A stretch of DNA of 64,000 nt from Bacillota bacterium (GCA_023421955.1 JAEZSE010000039.1:1-64000), one strand, 5' to 3'; counted from the first letter of the stretch, positions 36,460 to 49,750 are shown. Made by a program: numbers and translations. The notes: generated by a model from the sequence alone, not told the origin.

Positions 36460-36528
36460 AAGCCTTTCAGCCAAAACTGAAGGGCTTATCCATTGGGGGC
36501 CAATCCTGCCCCCAGGGCTTAAGAAAGG
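36460..36528 (+). promoter_or_regulatory. Structured leader with possible ribosome-site sequestration
   Basis: Hairpin 1 pairs AAGCCTTTCAG (36460-36470) with CTGAAGGGCTT (36477-36487). Hairpin 2 pairs TGGGGGC (36494-36500) with GCCCCCA (36508-36514). The left arm of hairpin 1 also holds CCTTTC (36463-36468), complementary to GAAAGG (36523-36528) of the ribosome site, so the two pairings exclude each other. Confidence 0.5.
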
Positions 36529-36538
36529 ATGAAATGCA

Positions 36539-37408
36539 ATGAAGAAACTGATATCCATCGCGCTGGCGGCGCTGATGAGCATGACGCTGTTTTCCGGTGT
36601 GGCGCTCGCCGACGGCAAAGACAACTCCCGCGTGGTCTATGGCCACGACCTCACCGACAAGCAGAAGGCAAGCCTGGAGGAGTACTTCGGCGCGCCTGCC
36701 GGTGTGAAAGAGCTGGAAGTGACGATTGATGAGGAAAAGGCCTGGCTGGGCAACCTGATCCCGGCGGAAAAGATCGGCAAGCGGTCGCTCTCCAGCATCT
36801 ACATCCAGTCCACCGATGAGGGCGCCGGCCTCAAAGTGGAGACGAAGAACATCAACTGGGTCACGCCTGAAATGTATATGGCGGCGCTCACCACCGCCGG
36901 CATTGTGGATGCGGACATCAAAATCGCCGCCCCTGTGGATGTATCCGGCACGGCGGCGCTGGCAGGTGTCTTCAAGGCCTATGAGGACATCACCGGTGTT
37001 ACATTGAGCCGCGACGCCAAGCAGATTGCCGCCGACGAGCTGGCGCTCACCGGCATGCTGGCTGACTATCTGGGCAACAAGGACGCCACCGAATTGGTCA
37101 ACGAGCTGAAGACCATGCAGGACCAGCTCAAGGGCAAGACCAAGGAAGAGATCCGTGAGATCGTGGTGCAGACGGCCAAGGACCACAACGTCAGCCTGAC
37201 CGACGGCCAGATTGACCAACTGGTGAACCTGGTGAAGCGCCTCTCCGAGCTGAACATAGACCCCGCGCTGTTTGCCCAGCAGGCCAAGCAGCTGCAGGCG
37301 ATCACCGACAAGCTGGGTGGGCTCACGCAGGCCACCGGCGACCTGGGCAGCTGGTTCACCAAGGCCTGGGATGACTTCACCAAGTGGCTGAAGGGCATCT
37401 TCGGCTGA
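36539..37408 (+). CDS. DUF1002 family secreted protein (YpuA-like)
   Basis: The 289-residue protein has a signal peptide (MKKLISIALAALMSMTLFS, cleaved near ALA-DG) and the DUF1002 domain with YGHDLTDKQKASLEEYFG, then paired helical repeats and an amphipathic C-terminus (WFTKAWDDFTKWLKGIFG). It should be exported. The family's role is unknown. An AAAGGA site lies about 9 nt before the ATG. The leader upstream can form two strong hairpins, and a strong terminator follows. Confidence 0.85.
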   Translation: MKKLISIALAALMSMTLFSGVALADGKDNSRVVYGHDLTDKQKASLEEYFGAPAGVKELEVTIDEEKAWLGNLIPAEKIGKRSLSSIYIQSTDEGAGLKVETKNINWVTPEMYMAALTTAGIVDADIKIAAPVDVSGTAALAGVFKAYEDITGVTLSRDAKQIAADELALTGMLADYLGNKDATELVNELKTMQDQLKGKTKEEIREIVVQTAKDHNVSLTDGQIDQLVNLVKRLSELNIDPALFAQQAKQLQAITDKLGGLTQATGDLGSWFTKAWDDFTKWLKGIFG

Positions 37409-37432
37409 GGCACAGAAACTCTGAGATCAACC

Positions 37433-37469
37433 AACGCCCCCGCGCAAGTCTTACGCGGGGGCGTTTTTC
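37433..37469 (+). terminator. Terminator after DUF1002 gene
   Basis: ACGCCCCCGCG pairs with CGCGGGGGCGT across a short loop and is followed by TTTTT. Confidence 0.9.
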
Positions 37470-37488
37470 ATTGATTCTTTCCTTGGCA

Positions 37489-37625
37489 GTAGGGGCCGGG
37501 CTCCGTCCCGGCCCGTACATAGAGAGAAAGCTCTTTGCTGTACTTCATAAACCTTGCTGTATGGGACATGAGTGAAACAAAGAACATGGCGGTCCATGTA
37601 CGGGCGGGGCTCTGTACCCGCCCGA
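37489..37625. repeat. Two R2 elements
   Basis: GGGCCGGG-ctccgt-CCCGGCCC (37493-37514) is identical in the stem to the copy at 25613. A variant, GGGCGGG...CCCGCCC, lies at 37602-37623. The stretch 37470-37833 has only repeats. Confidence 0.8.
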
Positions 37626-37731
37626 TGTAGAAGATGTTAGTGGGAGTCAGACTTGAGATGCGATTATTTGCCCATGAATAGCCGAATGGCCTTCACTCCG
37701 TCCAGTCCGATTGCTGCATGCCTACGGGCAG

Positions 37732-37803
37732 AAATCCCCCCGCCGCTTTGGCGGCACCCCCCTTGAATCGATGCCTTGGCATCGACAAGGGCGGGTAGGG
37801 AGA
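37732..37803. repeat. R1 copy 11
   Basis: Stem A GCCGC-tttg-GCGGC (37742-37755) and stem B TCGATGC-cttg-GCATCGA (about 37768-37785) sit in the standard frame, ending ACAAGGGCGGGTAGGGAG. Confidence 0.85.
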
Positions 37804-37833
37804 GTGGTCTTTAATAAATTCAGAACACGCCTC

Positions 37834-40800
37834 CTACGCTATCGTCTCCTCGTCCTCCATCTCTTTTTCTTTCATCCCGGCCAGCACCTTTTCCAGCTCT
37901 TCCGGCGGCATCGGCTTGTAATAATAGAACCCCTGCACCTCGTCGCACTGCTCATGCCCCAGCAACACCAGCTGCTCTGCGTTTTCCACACCCTCCGCGA
38001 TCACTTTGATGCGCAGGCTTTTTGCCAGGTTGATAATCACCTTTGTAATTGCCAGATCCTTTTCGTTTTTCTCCATGCCCTGCACAAACTGCATGTCGAT
38101 CTTGATGCGGTCCACCGGCAGCTGTTTCAGGCGGCTCAGCGAGGAATACTCTGTGCCGAAATCATCAATGGACAGCTGCACGCCGATTTGCTTCAGCTGG
38201 TTCAGCAGCCCAATGATGTAGACCGGTTCCCGGATTGCCACGCTTTCAGTCACTTCCAACTCGAGCCTTTCCGGGGCAAGGCGGTGCTTTTCCAGCATCT
38301 GCCTGAGCTGTTCGGCAAACTGTGGGTTGTGGAGCTGGATGGCGGAAATGTTCGCCGCAATGCGGATGGGCGGCAGCCCCTTGGCCTGCCAGGCGCTGGC
38401 CTGGGCGCAGGCCTGGCGCAGCACCCAGTCGCCGATGGTGCCAATGAGCCCTGTCTTTTCTGCCAGGGGGATGAACACACCCGGTGATACCTGCCCGAAT
38501 TGCGGGTGGGACCAGCGCAACAGCGCTTCCACACCCACAATCCTTTGGCTTTTCAGCGCGATCTGCGGCTGGTAATATACCATAAGCTCTCCTCTATCCA
38601 GTGCCCGATAGAGGTCGTTTGACAACTGGGCCTTATACCTGGTTTCCTCTTTCATATCCTCCGAGCAGAAAAGATATTGGTTTTTGCCCTTATCCTTGGC
38701 GCGATTCACTGCGATGTCTGCGTTTTTCAGGAGTGTGTCGGTGTTGTCACCATCCTGCGGATATACTGCGATGCCGGCACTGGCCGTCACAAAAAACTCC
38801 TGGCCCTGCAGTTGGAGCGGCCCGTCAAACAGCCCCATGAGTGAGTTCGTCACCTTCACGATGTCCTGTCTGGACTCCATGTTGTTGAGCATGATCAGGA
38901 ACTCGTCGCCGCCAAAGCGGGAGACCGTGTCGCTCTTGCGCACACTGCCGGTCAGCTTGCGGGCCACTTCGCGGATCAGTGCATCACCAAGGCGGTGGCC
39001 CAGTGTGTCGTTCAGGCTTTTGAAGGAGTCCAGATCCAGAAAGATCACCGCGATCATCGTAGCGTTCCGCTTTGCCAGGTGGATGGCCTGTTCGGTGCGG
39101 TCGGTGAAAAGCCGCCGGTTGGGCAGCGCTGTCAGGTGGTCGTGATAGGCCATAAACTCGATTTCCCGCTCGGCAGCCAGCCGCGAAAGGGAGTCGGCGA
39201 AAATGTTGGAGAGCACTTTTATTGTCTCGATCTGATCCGCGAGCAAAGTGGATTTCTCCTGGTATGCCAGCCCCAGAAACCCCATGCATGCGCCTGAGAG
39301 CACAATCGGGTGCGAGAGCACCGACGTGATCTGGTTTTCCGCCATGAACGCCGCCCACTGGTGCAGCTCACGTAGCCCGCTGTTGTCGGTAACGGGGCCG
39401 GCGGACAAAATGCCGATGAGCACCTGGTTTGCGCTTTCATCCTGAACCAGGCACTTCCGGGTTTTCTGCCCTTGCCACACCGTCACATCGGCCACGCTGT
39501 CGCCCTCGGTGTTGATCAGGCAGAGAAACGATGTTTTGGCAGATAAACAGGCCGCTGCCTGCCTGAGTGCCTGGCTCATCTTGTCCTGACGGTTGTCCTC
39601 AGTAATGCTCACCATCTGCGCCGACACCTCGGAGATGAGCTTCTGATACCGGTTCTTGTCTGCATTTTCCTTCAGGCGCCGCACATACACCGTGTTCACA
39701 TACAACGCGATCCAGATTGACAGCGCAAGGATGCCTAAGCGGACCAGGTAGTCGCTGGAGTTCACATCAACGAGCTTGTTTGGCGCGGCAATCCACATGA
39801 GTGCCTGCGTGAGCAACGTCGTGATGGATGCTCCCACCAGCAGCCTGCGGTTGTTGAACAGCATGGAAAGCACAATGAAGATGAATGGGAATGCCCAGAT
39901 GGTGATGCCTGCGGAGCTCATGAAGCTCAGCGTGACGATCGGAATCGTCGCCATGGCGATGCCGATGATCAGACTCTCAAGGTTTTGATTTTTCTTACTG
40001 AGTTTCTGCAGGAGCGCTACCATAATGCCCGCCGCCAGCAGCATGCCTGTCAACACAGCCACCTCGCCCAGCGGCCTTCCGTCAATCAAATGCTGCGTCA
40101 GGAAATAAATCACCGATCCGCTCATCAGCACCACCGCCATGAAAAACAACAGGCTGGAACGGGTCTGGCTGTTCATGATGATCTCCAGCTCGTTGTCGGC
40201 TGGCTTCACCATCAGGCTGTGCTTGCGCATATTGTGGTCCACCACGAGAATCGGGATCAGAAAGGCCAGCGGCGCCATCTGTGGGATGGGAAGCAGCCAA
40301 TAGGTGCTGTTGACCAGGTCGGTGACCGTGCCCAGCAGGATTGCTGCGCCAAAGGCAAGCAGCAGGGCAAGCGCCTGGTTGCCGCGGTCATCCTCCCGGC
40401 ATCGGTGCCACTGCCTGAAGAACAGCGCCATCGTGATGATCGCGCCGGCCGCCAGATAGGTGTAGAAGAAGTAGTCCCAGCCGTTGTTCACCTGCTCGTT
40501 GACCCAAAGGCTGCCCACTTTCACCAGGTGGTATTGGGATTCTGCCATCGGGGTTGAAAGGGAAAACACCCACGCGCACAGCACCGCCGGCAGATAGATG
40601 GGCACATACACCCAGCGCCGGGTCAGCAGTTTGTCATACCCTGTGAAGCTTAACGTGAAATGCACGATTACAGAAAATATTACGCTCCAACCTAGAGCCG
40701 CCACTCGCCGCCAAACCAGGCATTGCGCTGCTGTGGGTGCTATTGTGGCTGCCGAAAACCCGAAGGCCCACAGCCCCAACAGAAAGCTGATCACGAAAAA

Positions 40801-40917
40801 CAACCTGTTTTCCAGTGCCCGCCGCCCCGCCATGAGGATGTTGACACCCATGAACATGCTCATCGAGCTGATGACCAGAAACACGATGGTGAAGAATACA
40901 GCGGTTTGTGTGTGCAT
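37834..40917 (-). CDS. Membrane GGDEF-EAL cyclic-di-GMP protein
   Basis: The 1027-residue protein has a 7-helix N-terminal sensor region (about 1-225, like that of membrane histidine kinases), a second membrane block (about 250-420) and a GAF-like region (about 440-600). A GGDEF domain follows with intact G-G-D-E-F (669-673), then an EAL domain with E797-A-L, DDFGTEYSSLS and the EGVEN motif. Both catalytic halves therefore look active, for making and breaking cyclic-di-GMP. GGAG lies 6 nt before the start. Its start faces the rpoB promoter region. The signals are unknown. Confidence 0.92.
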   Translation of the reverse strand: MHTQTAVFFTIVFLVISSMSMFMGVNILMAGRRALENRLFFVISFLLGLWAFGFSAATIAPTAAQCLVWRRVAALGWSVIFSVIVHFTLSFTGYDKLLTRRWVYVPIYLPAVLCAWVFSLSTPMAESQYHLVKVGSLWVNEQVNNGWDYFFYTYLAAGAIITMALFFRQWHRCREDDRGNQALALLLAFGAAILLGTVTDLVNSTYWLLPIPQMAPLAFLIPILVVDHNMRKHSLMVKPADNELEIIMNSQTRSSLLFFMAVVLMSGSVIYFLTQHLIDGRPLGEVAVLTGMLLAAGIMVALLQKLSKKNQNLESLIIGIAMATIPIVTLSFMSSAGITIWAFPFIFIVLSMLFNNRRLLVGASITTLLTQALMWIAAPNKLVDVNSSDYLVRLGILALSIWIALYVNTVYVRRLKENADKNRYQKLISEVSAQMVSITEDNRQDKMSQALRQAAACLSAKTSFLCLINTEGDSVADVTVWQGQKTRKCLVQDESANQVLIGILSAGPVTDNSGLRELHQWAAFMAENQITSVLSHPIVLSGACMGFLGLAYQEKSTLLADQIETIKVLSNIFADSLSRLAAEREIEFMAYHDHLTALPNRRLFTDRTEQAIHLAKRNATMIAVIFLDLDSFKSLNDTLGHRLGDALIREVARKLTGSVRKSDTVSRFGGDEFLIMLNNMESRQDIVKVTNSLMGLFDGPLQLQGQEFFVTASAGIAVYPQDGDNTDTLLKNADIAVNRAKDKGKNQYLFCSEDMKEETRYKAQLSNDLYRALDRGELMVYYQPQIALKSQRIVGVEALLRWSHPQFGQVSPGVFIPLAEKTGLIGTIGDWVLRQACAQASAWQAKGLPPIRIAANISAIQLHNPQFAEQLRQMLEKHRLAPERLELEVTESVAIREPVYIIGLLNQLKQIGVQLSIDDFGTEYSSLSRLKQLPVDRIKIDMQFVQGMEKNEKDLAITKVIINLAKSLRIKVIAEGVENAEQLVLLGHEQCDEVQGFYYYKPMPPEELEKVLAGMKEKEMEDEETIA

Positions 40918-41210
40918 GGCAATCTCCGGCGCCGCATGTTGGGATGGCTAGCATGCTTTATATGCCCCGCTGTGGCACCGAATTATCACTTTTCGTATAA
41001 ATTCATATAAGAAATATGCGGGTCCCAACCGACCGTATGAGCGAATGAAAGAAATCTCAACAGAATTATTGCTTCTCATTGCCACCAGTCACAACATATG
41101 GTAGAATACACCCATTCTTGTTGAAGAAACCGGCTGACCTGTCGCAACCGGAGCATGACGGAAACATTTTGTCTACTTATGAAATTTATTGAAACTTTTT
41201 TAGGTTTTTG

Positions 41211-41239
41211 TTGACACACCTTGACATCTTTGTTAAAAT
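41211..41239 (+). promoter_or_regulatory. rpoBC promoter
   Basis: TTGACA (41211-41216), a 17-bp spacer and TAAAAT (41234-41239). The leader to the rpoB start is about 150 nt and can form a stem (CACATCGCC with GGCCATGTG, about 41272-41309). A second TATAAT occurs at 41326-41331 without a good -35. The gap 40918-41393 holds no gene; rplJ and rplL are absent. Confidence 0.8.
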
Positions 41240-41393
41240 AGGCATCTGCGTTAATATGGGATAGACTGCCACACATCGCCGGAGATTTCTTCGGTTTTTC
41301 GGCCATGTGGGGTGGGGGTTTCTTGTATAATGCGCCTGTTTTCGAATTTCGATGCAGGGATCCGATGACCATATTTAGGGGTGATTCGGTTAC

Positions 41394-44300
41394 ATGACCC
41401 ATGAAGTAAAGGTACACGAGTTCAACACTGGCCGACGCAACAGAATGACCTTTTCCAAAATCAAGGAAGTCCTTGAGATCCCCGACCTGCTCAATATCCA
41501 GAAGGCTTCCTACAAGCGGTTTCTAGACCGCGACCTAAGGGAAGTCCTCAAAGACATTTCCCCCATCACCGACTATACCAACACGTTGAGCCTTGAGCTT
41601 GTCGACTACCGCGTGGAAGACGAGCCCAAGTATTCGGTCGTGGAATGCAAGGAGCGTGACGTCACCTATGCCGCGCCCCTGAAGGTCAAGGTGCGCCTGG
41701 TCAACCACGAGACCGGCGAATTGAAGGAGCAGGAGGTGTTCATGGGCGATTTTCCGCTCATGACCGACCAGGGCACCTTCATCATCAACGGCGCCGAGCG
41801 CGTCATTGTCAGCCAATTGGTCCGTTCCCCCGGCGTGGTTTATGACCAGTCGCTGGACAAAAACGGCGTGCCGCTGTTTGCCTCCACAATGATCCCCAAC
41901 CGGGGCGCGTGGCTGGAGTTTGAATCAGACTCCGCCGGCATCCTGTGGGTGCGTATCGACCGCACCAGGAAACTGCCTGCCACGGTGATGATCCGCGCGC
42001 TGGGTTACGGCGCCGATTTCCAGATCACCGAGCTCCTTGGCGACGAGGAACACCTCAATGCCACTCTGGAAAAAGACAACGCCAAGAATGAAGACGAGGG
42101 TCTGCTGGAGATCTACCGGCGCATCCGCCCCGGCGAGCCGCCGGTCGTGGAAAGCGCCCGCACGATGCTGAACTCCCTGTTCTTTGACCCCCGGCGTTAT
42201 GATCTGGCCCGCGTGGGCCGCTACAAGCTCAACAAGAAGCTGGCGCTGGCGATGCGCATCATGCACCGCGTGGCAGCCGACGATATCGTGAACCCCGAAA
42301 CCGGCGAGGTGTTTGCCCGCGCCGGTGAAAAGATCACCCGTGAGGTGGCATGGGCCATCCAGAACTCGGGCATCAATTCGGTGGACATCCAGCTGGAGAG
42401 CCGGAGGCTCCGCGTGCTTGGCAACAACTTTGTGGATGCCACCCAGCACCTGGCGCCCTTTGGCATCAATATGGAGAGCATCGAGGAGCTCCGGCGCACT
42501 GACCGCGACGCCGCCGCAGCACTCGAGGGGCTGCTTTCCGAAAAGGTGCATTACCCCACGCTGCAGGAAGTGATCGGCCAGGCCGAGGGCAAGGATATCC
42601 GCGCCCTGCTCATCGATAACAAGGACCGGCTTGTGCCCAAGTATATCTATCCGGATGATGTGCTGGCCGGCTTCAGCTACATGATCGGCCTGTTCCACAA
42701 CGTGGGCCTGACCGACGACATTGATCATCTGGGCAACCGCCGCGTCCGCAGTGTGGGCGAGCTGCTTCAAAACCAGATCCGCATCGGCCTTGCAAGGCTG
42801 GAGCGTGTGGTCAAGGAGCGCATGGCCATCCAGGATCAGGACAACCTGACGCCCCAGAGCCTGATCAACATCAGGCCCGTCACCGCGGCGATCAAGGAGT
42901 TCTTCGGCTCCTCGCAGCTGTCGCACTTTATGGACCAGACCAACCCGCTGGCCGAGCTGACCAACAAGCGCAGGCTTTCGGCATTGGGCCCCGGCGGTTT
43001 GAACCGTGACCGCGCCAGCTTCGACGTGCGCGACGTCCATCACTCCCACTACGGCCGCATGTGCCCCATTGAGACCCCTGAAGGCCCCAACATCGGCCTG
43101 ATCGGCTCGCTGGCCATTTATGCCCGCATCAACGATTACGGTTTCATCGAGTCCCCCTACCGCAAGGTGGACAAGAAGAACCGCGTCGTACTGGACGAGA
43201 TCGTCTATATGACTGCCGATGAGGAAGACCAATATATCGTCGCCCAGGCCAACGAGCCCACCGACGAGGCCGGCCACTTCCTGCATGAGCGTGTCGCGGC
43301 CCGCGCCCACAAAGACATCATCGTGGCCCATCAGGATGAAATCGACTTCATGGACGTTTCGCCCAAGCAGGTCGTCTCCGTGGCCACGGCAATGATTCCG
43401 TTCCTCGAAAATGACGACGCCTCCCGCGCCCTGATGGGTTCCAACATGCAGCGCCAGGCGGTTCCGCTTCTCAAAACCGAGGCCCCGATCATCGGCACCG
43501 GCATCGAGGGCCGCGCGGCCCGTGACTCCGGCGTGGCGTTGGTTTCCAAGGTGGATGGCGTGGTGGAGAAGGTCACGGCCAACCGCGTGAGCATTCGCGG
43601 CAACGACAAGCAGCTGTATCACTACGACTTGCTGAAGTTCATGCGCTCCAACCAGGGCACCTGCATCACGCAGAAGCCCATCGTGATCAAGGGCGAGGTC
43701 ATCAAAAAGGGCGATGTGATCGCCGATGGCCCCAGCACCGACCAGGGCGAGCTGGCATTGGGCCGCAACATTCTGGTGGGTTTCATGAGCTGGGAAGGCT
43801 ACAACTACGAGGACGCCATCCTGATCAGCGAGAAGCTCGTGAAGGAAGACGTGTTCACCTCCATTCACATCGAGGAGTATGAATCCGAGGCCCGCGACAC
43901 GAAGCTTGGGCCGGAGGAAATCACCCGCGAAATCCCCAACGTGGGTGAAGACGCGCTGAAAGACCTTAACGAGCGCGGTATCATCCGCGTGGGCGCCGAA
44001 GTCCGCTCCGGCGACATTCTGGTTGGCAAGGTTACACCCAAGGGCGAAACCGAGCTGAACCCGGAAGAGAAGCTCCTGCGCGCGATTTTCGGCGAAAAGG
44101 CCCGCGAGGTGCGCGACACCAGTTTGCGCGTGCCCCACGGCGAGAGCGGCATCATCGTGGATGTGAAGGTGTTCACCCGCGAAAACCACGACGAGCTGCC
44201 CCCGGGCGTCAATGAAATGGTGCGCGTCTACATCGCGCAGCGCCGCAAGATCAGCGTGGGCGATAAAATGGCCGGCCGCCACGGCAACAAGGGCGTTATC

Positions 44301-45221
44301 TCGAGGATCCTCCCCGAGGAAGACATGCCCTTCCTGCCAGACGGCACACCGCTGCAGATCGTGCTGAACCCGCTGGGCGTGCCTAGCCGCATGAACATCG
44401 GCCAGGTGTTGGAAGTCCACTTGGGTCTGGTCGCAAAGGCGTTGGGCTGGCACATTGCCACCCCGGTCTTCGACGGTGCCACCGAGGAAGACATCCAGGC
44501 GCTTCTGGCCCAAAACGGCTTTTCTCCCGATGGCAAGACCGTGCTCTATGACGGGCGCACCGGTGACCCCTTCGAAAACCCGGTCACCGTGGGCTACATG
44601 TATATCCTGAAGCTGATCCACCTGGTGGACGACAAGATCCACGCAAGGAGCACCGGCCCCTACAGCCTGGTTACGCAGCAGCCCTTGGGCGGCAAAGCCC
44701 AGTTCGGCGGCCAGCGCTTCGGTGAAATGGAAGTGTGGGCGCTGGAGGCCTATGGTGCGGCGCACACGCTGCAGGAAATTCTGACCGTGAAGTCTGACGA
44801 TGTGGTGGGCCGTGTGAAGACCTACGAAGCCATCGTCAAGGGTGAAAACATCCCCGAACCGGGCATCCCGGAGAGCTTCAAGGTGCTGATCAAGGAAATG
44901 CAGAGCCTTGGCCTGGATATCAAGGTGCTCAGCGAAGACCACGAGGAGTTGGAGATCCGCGAGCTGGACGATGAGCCCGGCTTCCTCAGCCATGTGCCGG
45001 TGCCCCGCCGCCGCGACGACGATGAGGCGAGCGATTATGGCGGCGCTCATCTGGGCGGCGAGGAAAAGGAAAGCGCTGACACAGGCGACTTCACGCTGGA
45101 TCTGGATGAGCTGGATGACCTGCCGGGCCTGGGGCAGATCATGAGCGAGGGCCCTGCCGGTCTCACGCTTGATGAGGAAGACCTTGCCCTGGATGACACC
45201 GACGGATTTGACGAAGAATGA
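41394..45221 (+). CDS. rpoB: DNA-directed RNA polymerase subunit beta
   Basis: The 1275-residue beta subunit has all the core motifs: the rifampicin region GSSQLSHFMDQTNPLAEL, NIGLIGSLA, the RHGNKGVIS and DGTPLQIVLNPLGVPSRMN blocks, and the acidic C-terminal tail typical of the group. Its ribosome site is AGGGGTGA. The rifampicin pocket differs from E. coli at Q513 (His, residue 511) and H526 (Asn, residue 524). It forms an operon with rpoC, with 11 bp between them. Confidence 0.98.
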   Translation: MTHEVKVHEFNTGRRNRMTFSKIKEVLEIPDLLNIQKASYKRFLDRDLREVLKDISPITDYTNTLSLELVDYRVEDEPKYSVVECKERDVTYAAPLKVKVRLVNHETGELKEQEVFMGDFPLMTDQGTFIINGAERVIVSQLVRSPGVVYDQSLDKNGVPLFASTMIPNRGAWLEFESDSAGILWVRIDRTRKLPATVMIRALGYGADFQITELLGDEEHLNATLEKDNAKNEDEGLLEIYRRIRPGEPPVVESARTMLNSLFFDPRRYDLARVGRYKLNKKLALAMRIMHRVAADDIVNPETGEVFARAGEKITREVAWAIQNSGINSVDIQLESRRLRVLGNNFVDATQHLAPFGINMESIEELRRTDRDAAAALEGLLSEKVHYPTLQEVIGQAEGKDIRALLIDNKDRLVPKYIYPDDVLAGFSYMIGLFHNVGLTDDIDHLGNRRVRSVGELLQNQIRIGLARLERVVKERMAIQDQDNLTPQSLINIRPVTAAIKEFFGSSQLSHFMDQTNPLAELTNKRRLSALGPGGLNRDRASFDVRDVHHSHYGRMCPIETPEGPNIGLIGSLAIYARINDYGFIESPYRKVDKKNRVVLDEIVYMTADEEDQYIVAQANEPTDEAGHFLHERVAARAHKDIIVAHQDEIDFMDVSPKQVVSVATAMIPFLENDDASRALMGSNMQRQAVPLLKTEAPIIGTGIEGRAARDSGVALVSKVDGVVEKVTANRVSIRGNDKQLYHYDLLKFMRSNQGTCITQKPIVIKGEVIKKGDVIADGPSTDQGELALGRNILVGFMSWEGYNYEDAILISEKLVKEDVFTSIHIEEYESEARDTKLGPEEITREIPNVGEDALKDLNERGIIRVGAEVRSGDILVGKVTPKGETELNPEEKLLRAIFGEKAREVRDTSLRVPHGESGIIVDVKVFTRENHDELPPGVNEMVRVYIAQRRKISVGDKMAGRHGNKGVISRILPEEDMPFLPDGTPLQIVLNPLGVPSRMNIGQVLEVHLGLVAKALGWHIATPVFDGATEEDIQALLAQNGFSPDGKTVLYDGRTGDPFENPVTVGYMYILKLIHLVDDKIHARSTGPYSLVTQQPLGGKAQFGGQRFGEMEVWALEAYGAAHTLQEILTVKSDDVVGRVKTYEAIVKGENIPEPGIPESFKVLIKEMQSLGLDIKVLSEDHEELEIRELDDEPGFLSHVPVPRRRDDDEASDYGGAHLGGEEKESADTGDFTLDLDELDDLPGLGQIMSEGPAGLTLDEEDLALDDTDGFDEE

Positions 45222-45232
45222 GGGATTGATAC

Positions 45233-49006
<3,774 letters not shown>

Positions 49007-49010
49007 ATAA

Positions 49011-49085
49011 AAATCCCCCCTGTCGCCTGAGAGCGACATCCGTGGGAAATCCCCCCTGGCCCCTGCGGGGGCCATCCCCCCTTCA
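49011..49085. repeat. R1 copy 12 (double), right after rpoC
   Basis: The first hairpin, GTCGC-ctgaga-GCGAC (49022-49037), and the second, GGCCCC-tgcg-GGGGCC (49058-49073), are each framed by AAATCCCCCCT and CATCC. They start 5 nt after rpoC and may serve as its 3' end. Confidence 0.8.
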
Positions 49086-49130
49086 TAAGGGGGGTATGGA
49101 TTTGTTTTTCAAACTTTCGTGTAGGGGCGG

Positions 49131-49156
49131 CTCACGAGCCGCCCGCACGATACATC
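49131..49156. repeat. R2-like element
   Basis: GTAGGGGCGGCT-cacg-AGCCGCCCGC forms an 8-bp stem (49135-49142 with 49147-49154). The preceding GTAGGGGC is shared with the other R2 copies. Confidence 0.7.
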
Positions 49157-49308
49157 TACGATGATCTCTGAAGCAGCTGTGTTGGGTCATGGTTTATCTA
49201 CATCCCCCACATATGGTAGTTCATCACAGATCAATTGGCTATTGCTGGAAAACCCGAACAATCCAGCTGGGTTTTCTGCAAAAAACCCCCGGAAATGCAA
49301 GGTTTTTA

Positions 49309-49337
49309 TTGACTTCCGCCCATGCGGGCGCTATAAT
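49309..49337 (+). promoter_or_regulatory. Promoter of the str operon
   Basis: TTGACT (49309-49314), a 17-bp spacer and TATAAT (49332-49337). The spacer holds the inverted repeat CCGCCCATGCGGGCG, which partly pairs with itself. Confidence 0.85.
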
Positions 49338-49356
49338 AATCGGGCGTGTTTATACG

Positions 49357-49632
49357 ATGGAAAATTCGGAAATTCTAAGCGCGCTGTCCAGGCAAAAGCA
49401 CCGGCTCGCAGGCCTTAAGCAGGTTCTGCGGGCGCTGGAAAGTGGCAAAGCAGAGTCCGTTGTGCTGGCGGGCGATGCCGATGACCATATCCGGCGCAAA
49501 GTCAAGGTACTCTGCCAGCAGATGGGTGTCCCCTGTGCGGACGGGCCCGCCATGGCCGAACTCGGCCGGATGTGCAGGCTCCAGGTTGGCACGGCGGTGG
49601 CCTGCATGCTCAAACCCGATGGTTCGGCGTAG
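49357..49632 (+). CDS. ybxF: L7Ae-family ribosomal protein-like (YbxF)
   Basis: The 91-residue L7Ae/L30e-type kink-turn RNA-binding protein has AGLKQVLRALESGKAESVVLAGDAD and a hydrophobic C-terminal block. Its place between rpoC and rpsL is that of YbxF in Bacillus. ATG 49357 lies 20 nt after the -10 box with no clear ribosome site, so translation starts from a very short leader. The long upstream in-frame extension crosses the promoter and was rejected. Confidence 0.85.
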   Translation: MENSEILSALSRQKHRLAGLKQVLRALESGKAESVVLAGDADDHIRRKVKVLCQQMGVPCADGPAMAELGRMCRLQVGTAVACMLKPDGSA

Positions 49633-49750
49633 GGAAGCGGTGCTTCCCACAGGGATGCCAAAAAGCGTTCCCAGTCAGGCAGTCATGACCCCGGCGGGTT
49701 GCAGGGGTTTGCGATAGAACCCGCAAATCAACAGGAGGTGCCATTACGGC

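Noticed and set aside
41326..41331. Second rpoB promoter at TATAAT
   Set aside because: No -35 box at suitable distance and no extended -10; the upstream TTGACA-17-TAAAAT is far better.
41925..45050. 1041-codon open frame opposite rpoB, and similar long frames opposite rpoC, fusA, the UvrD-like helicase and others
   Set aside because: They are shadows of strongly biased codon use in conserved genes; no start signals or protein motifs.
49189..49356. N-terminal extension of the L7Ae-like gene
   Set aside because: It would cross a textbook promoter (TTGACT-17-TATAAT) and has no similarity to the family.
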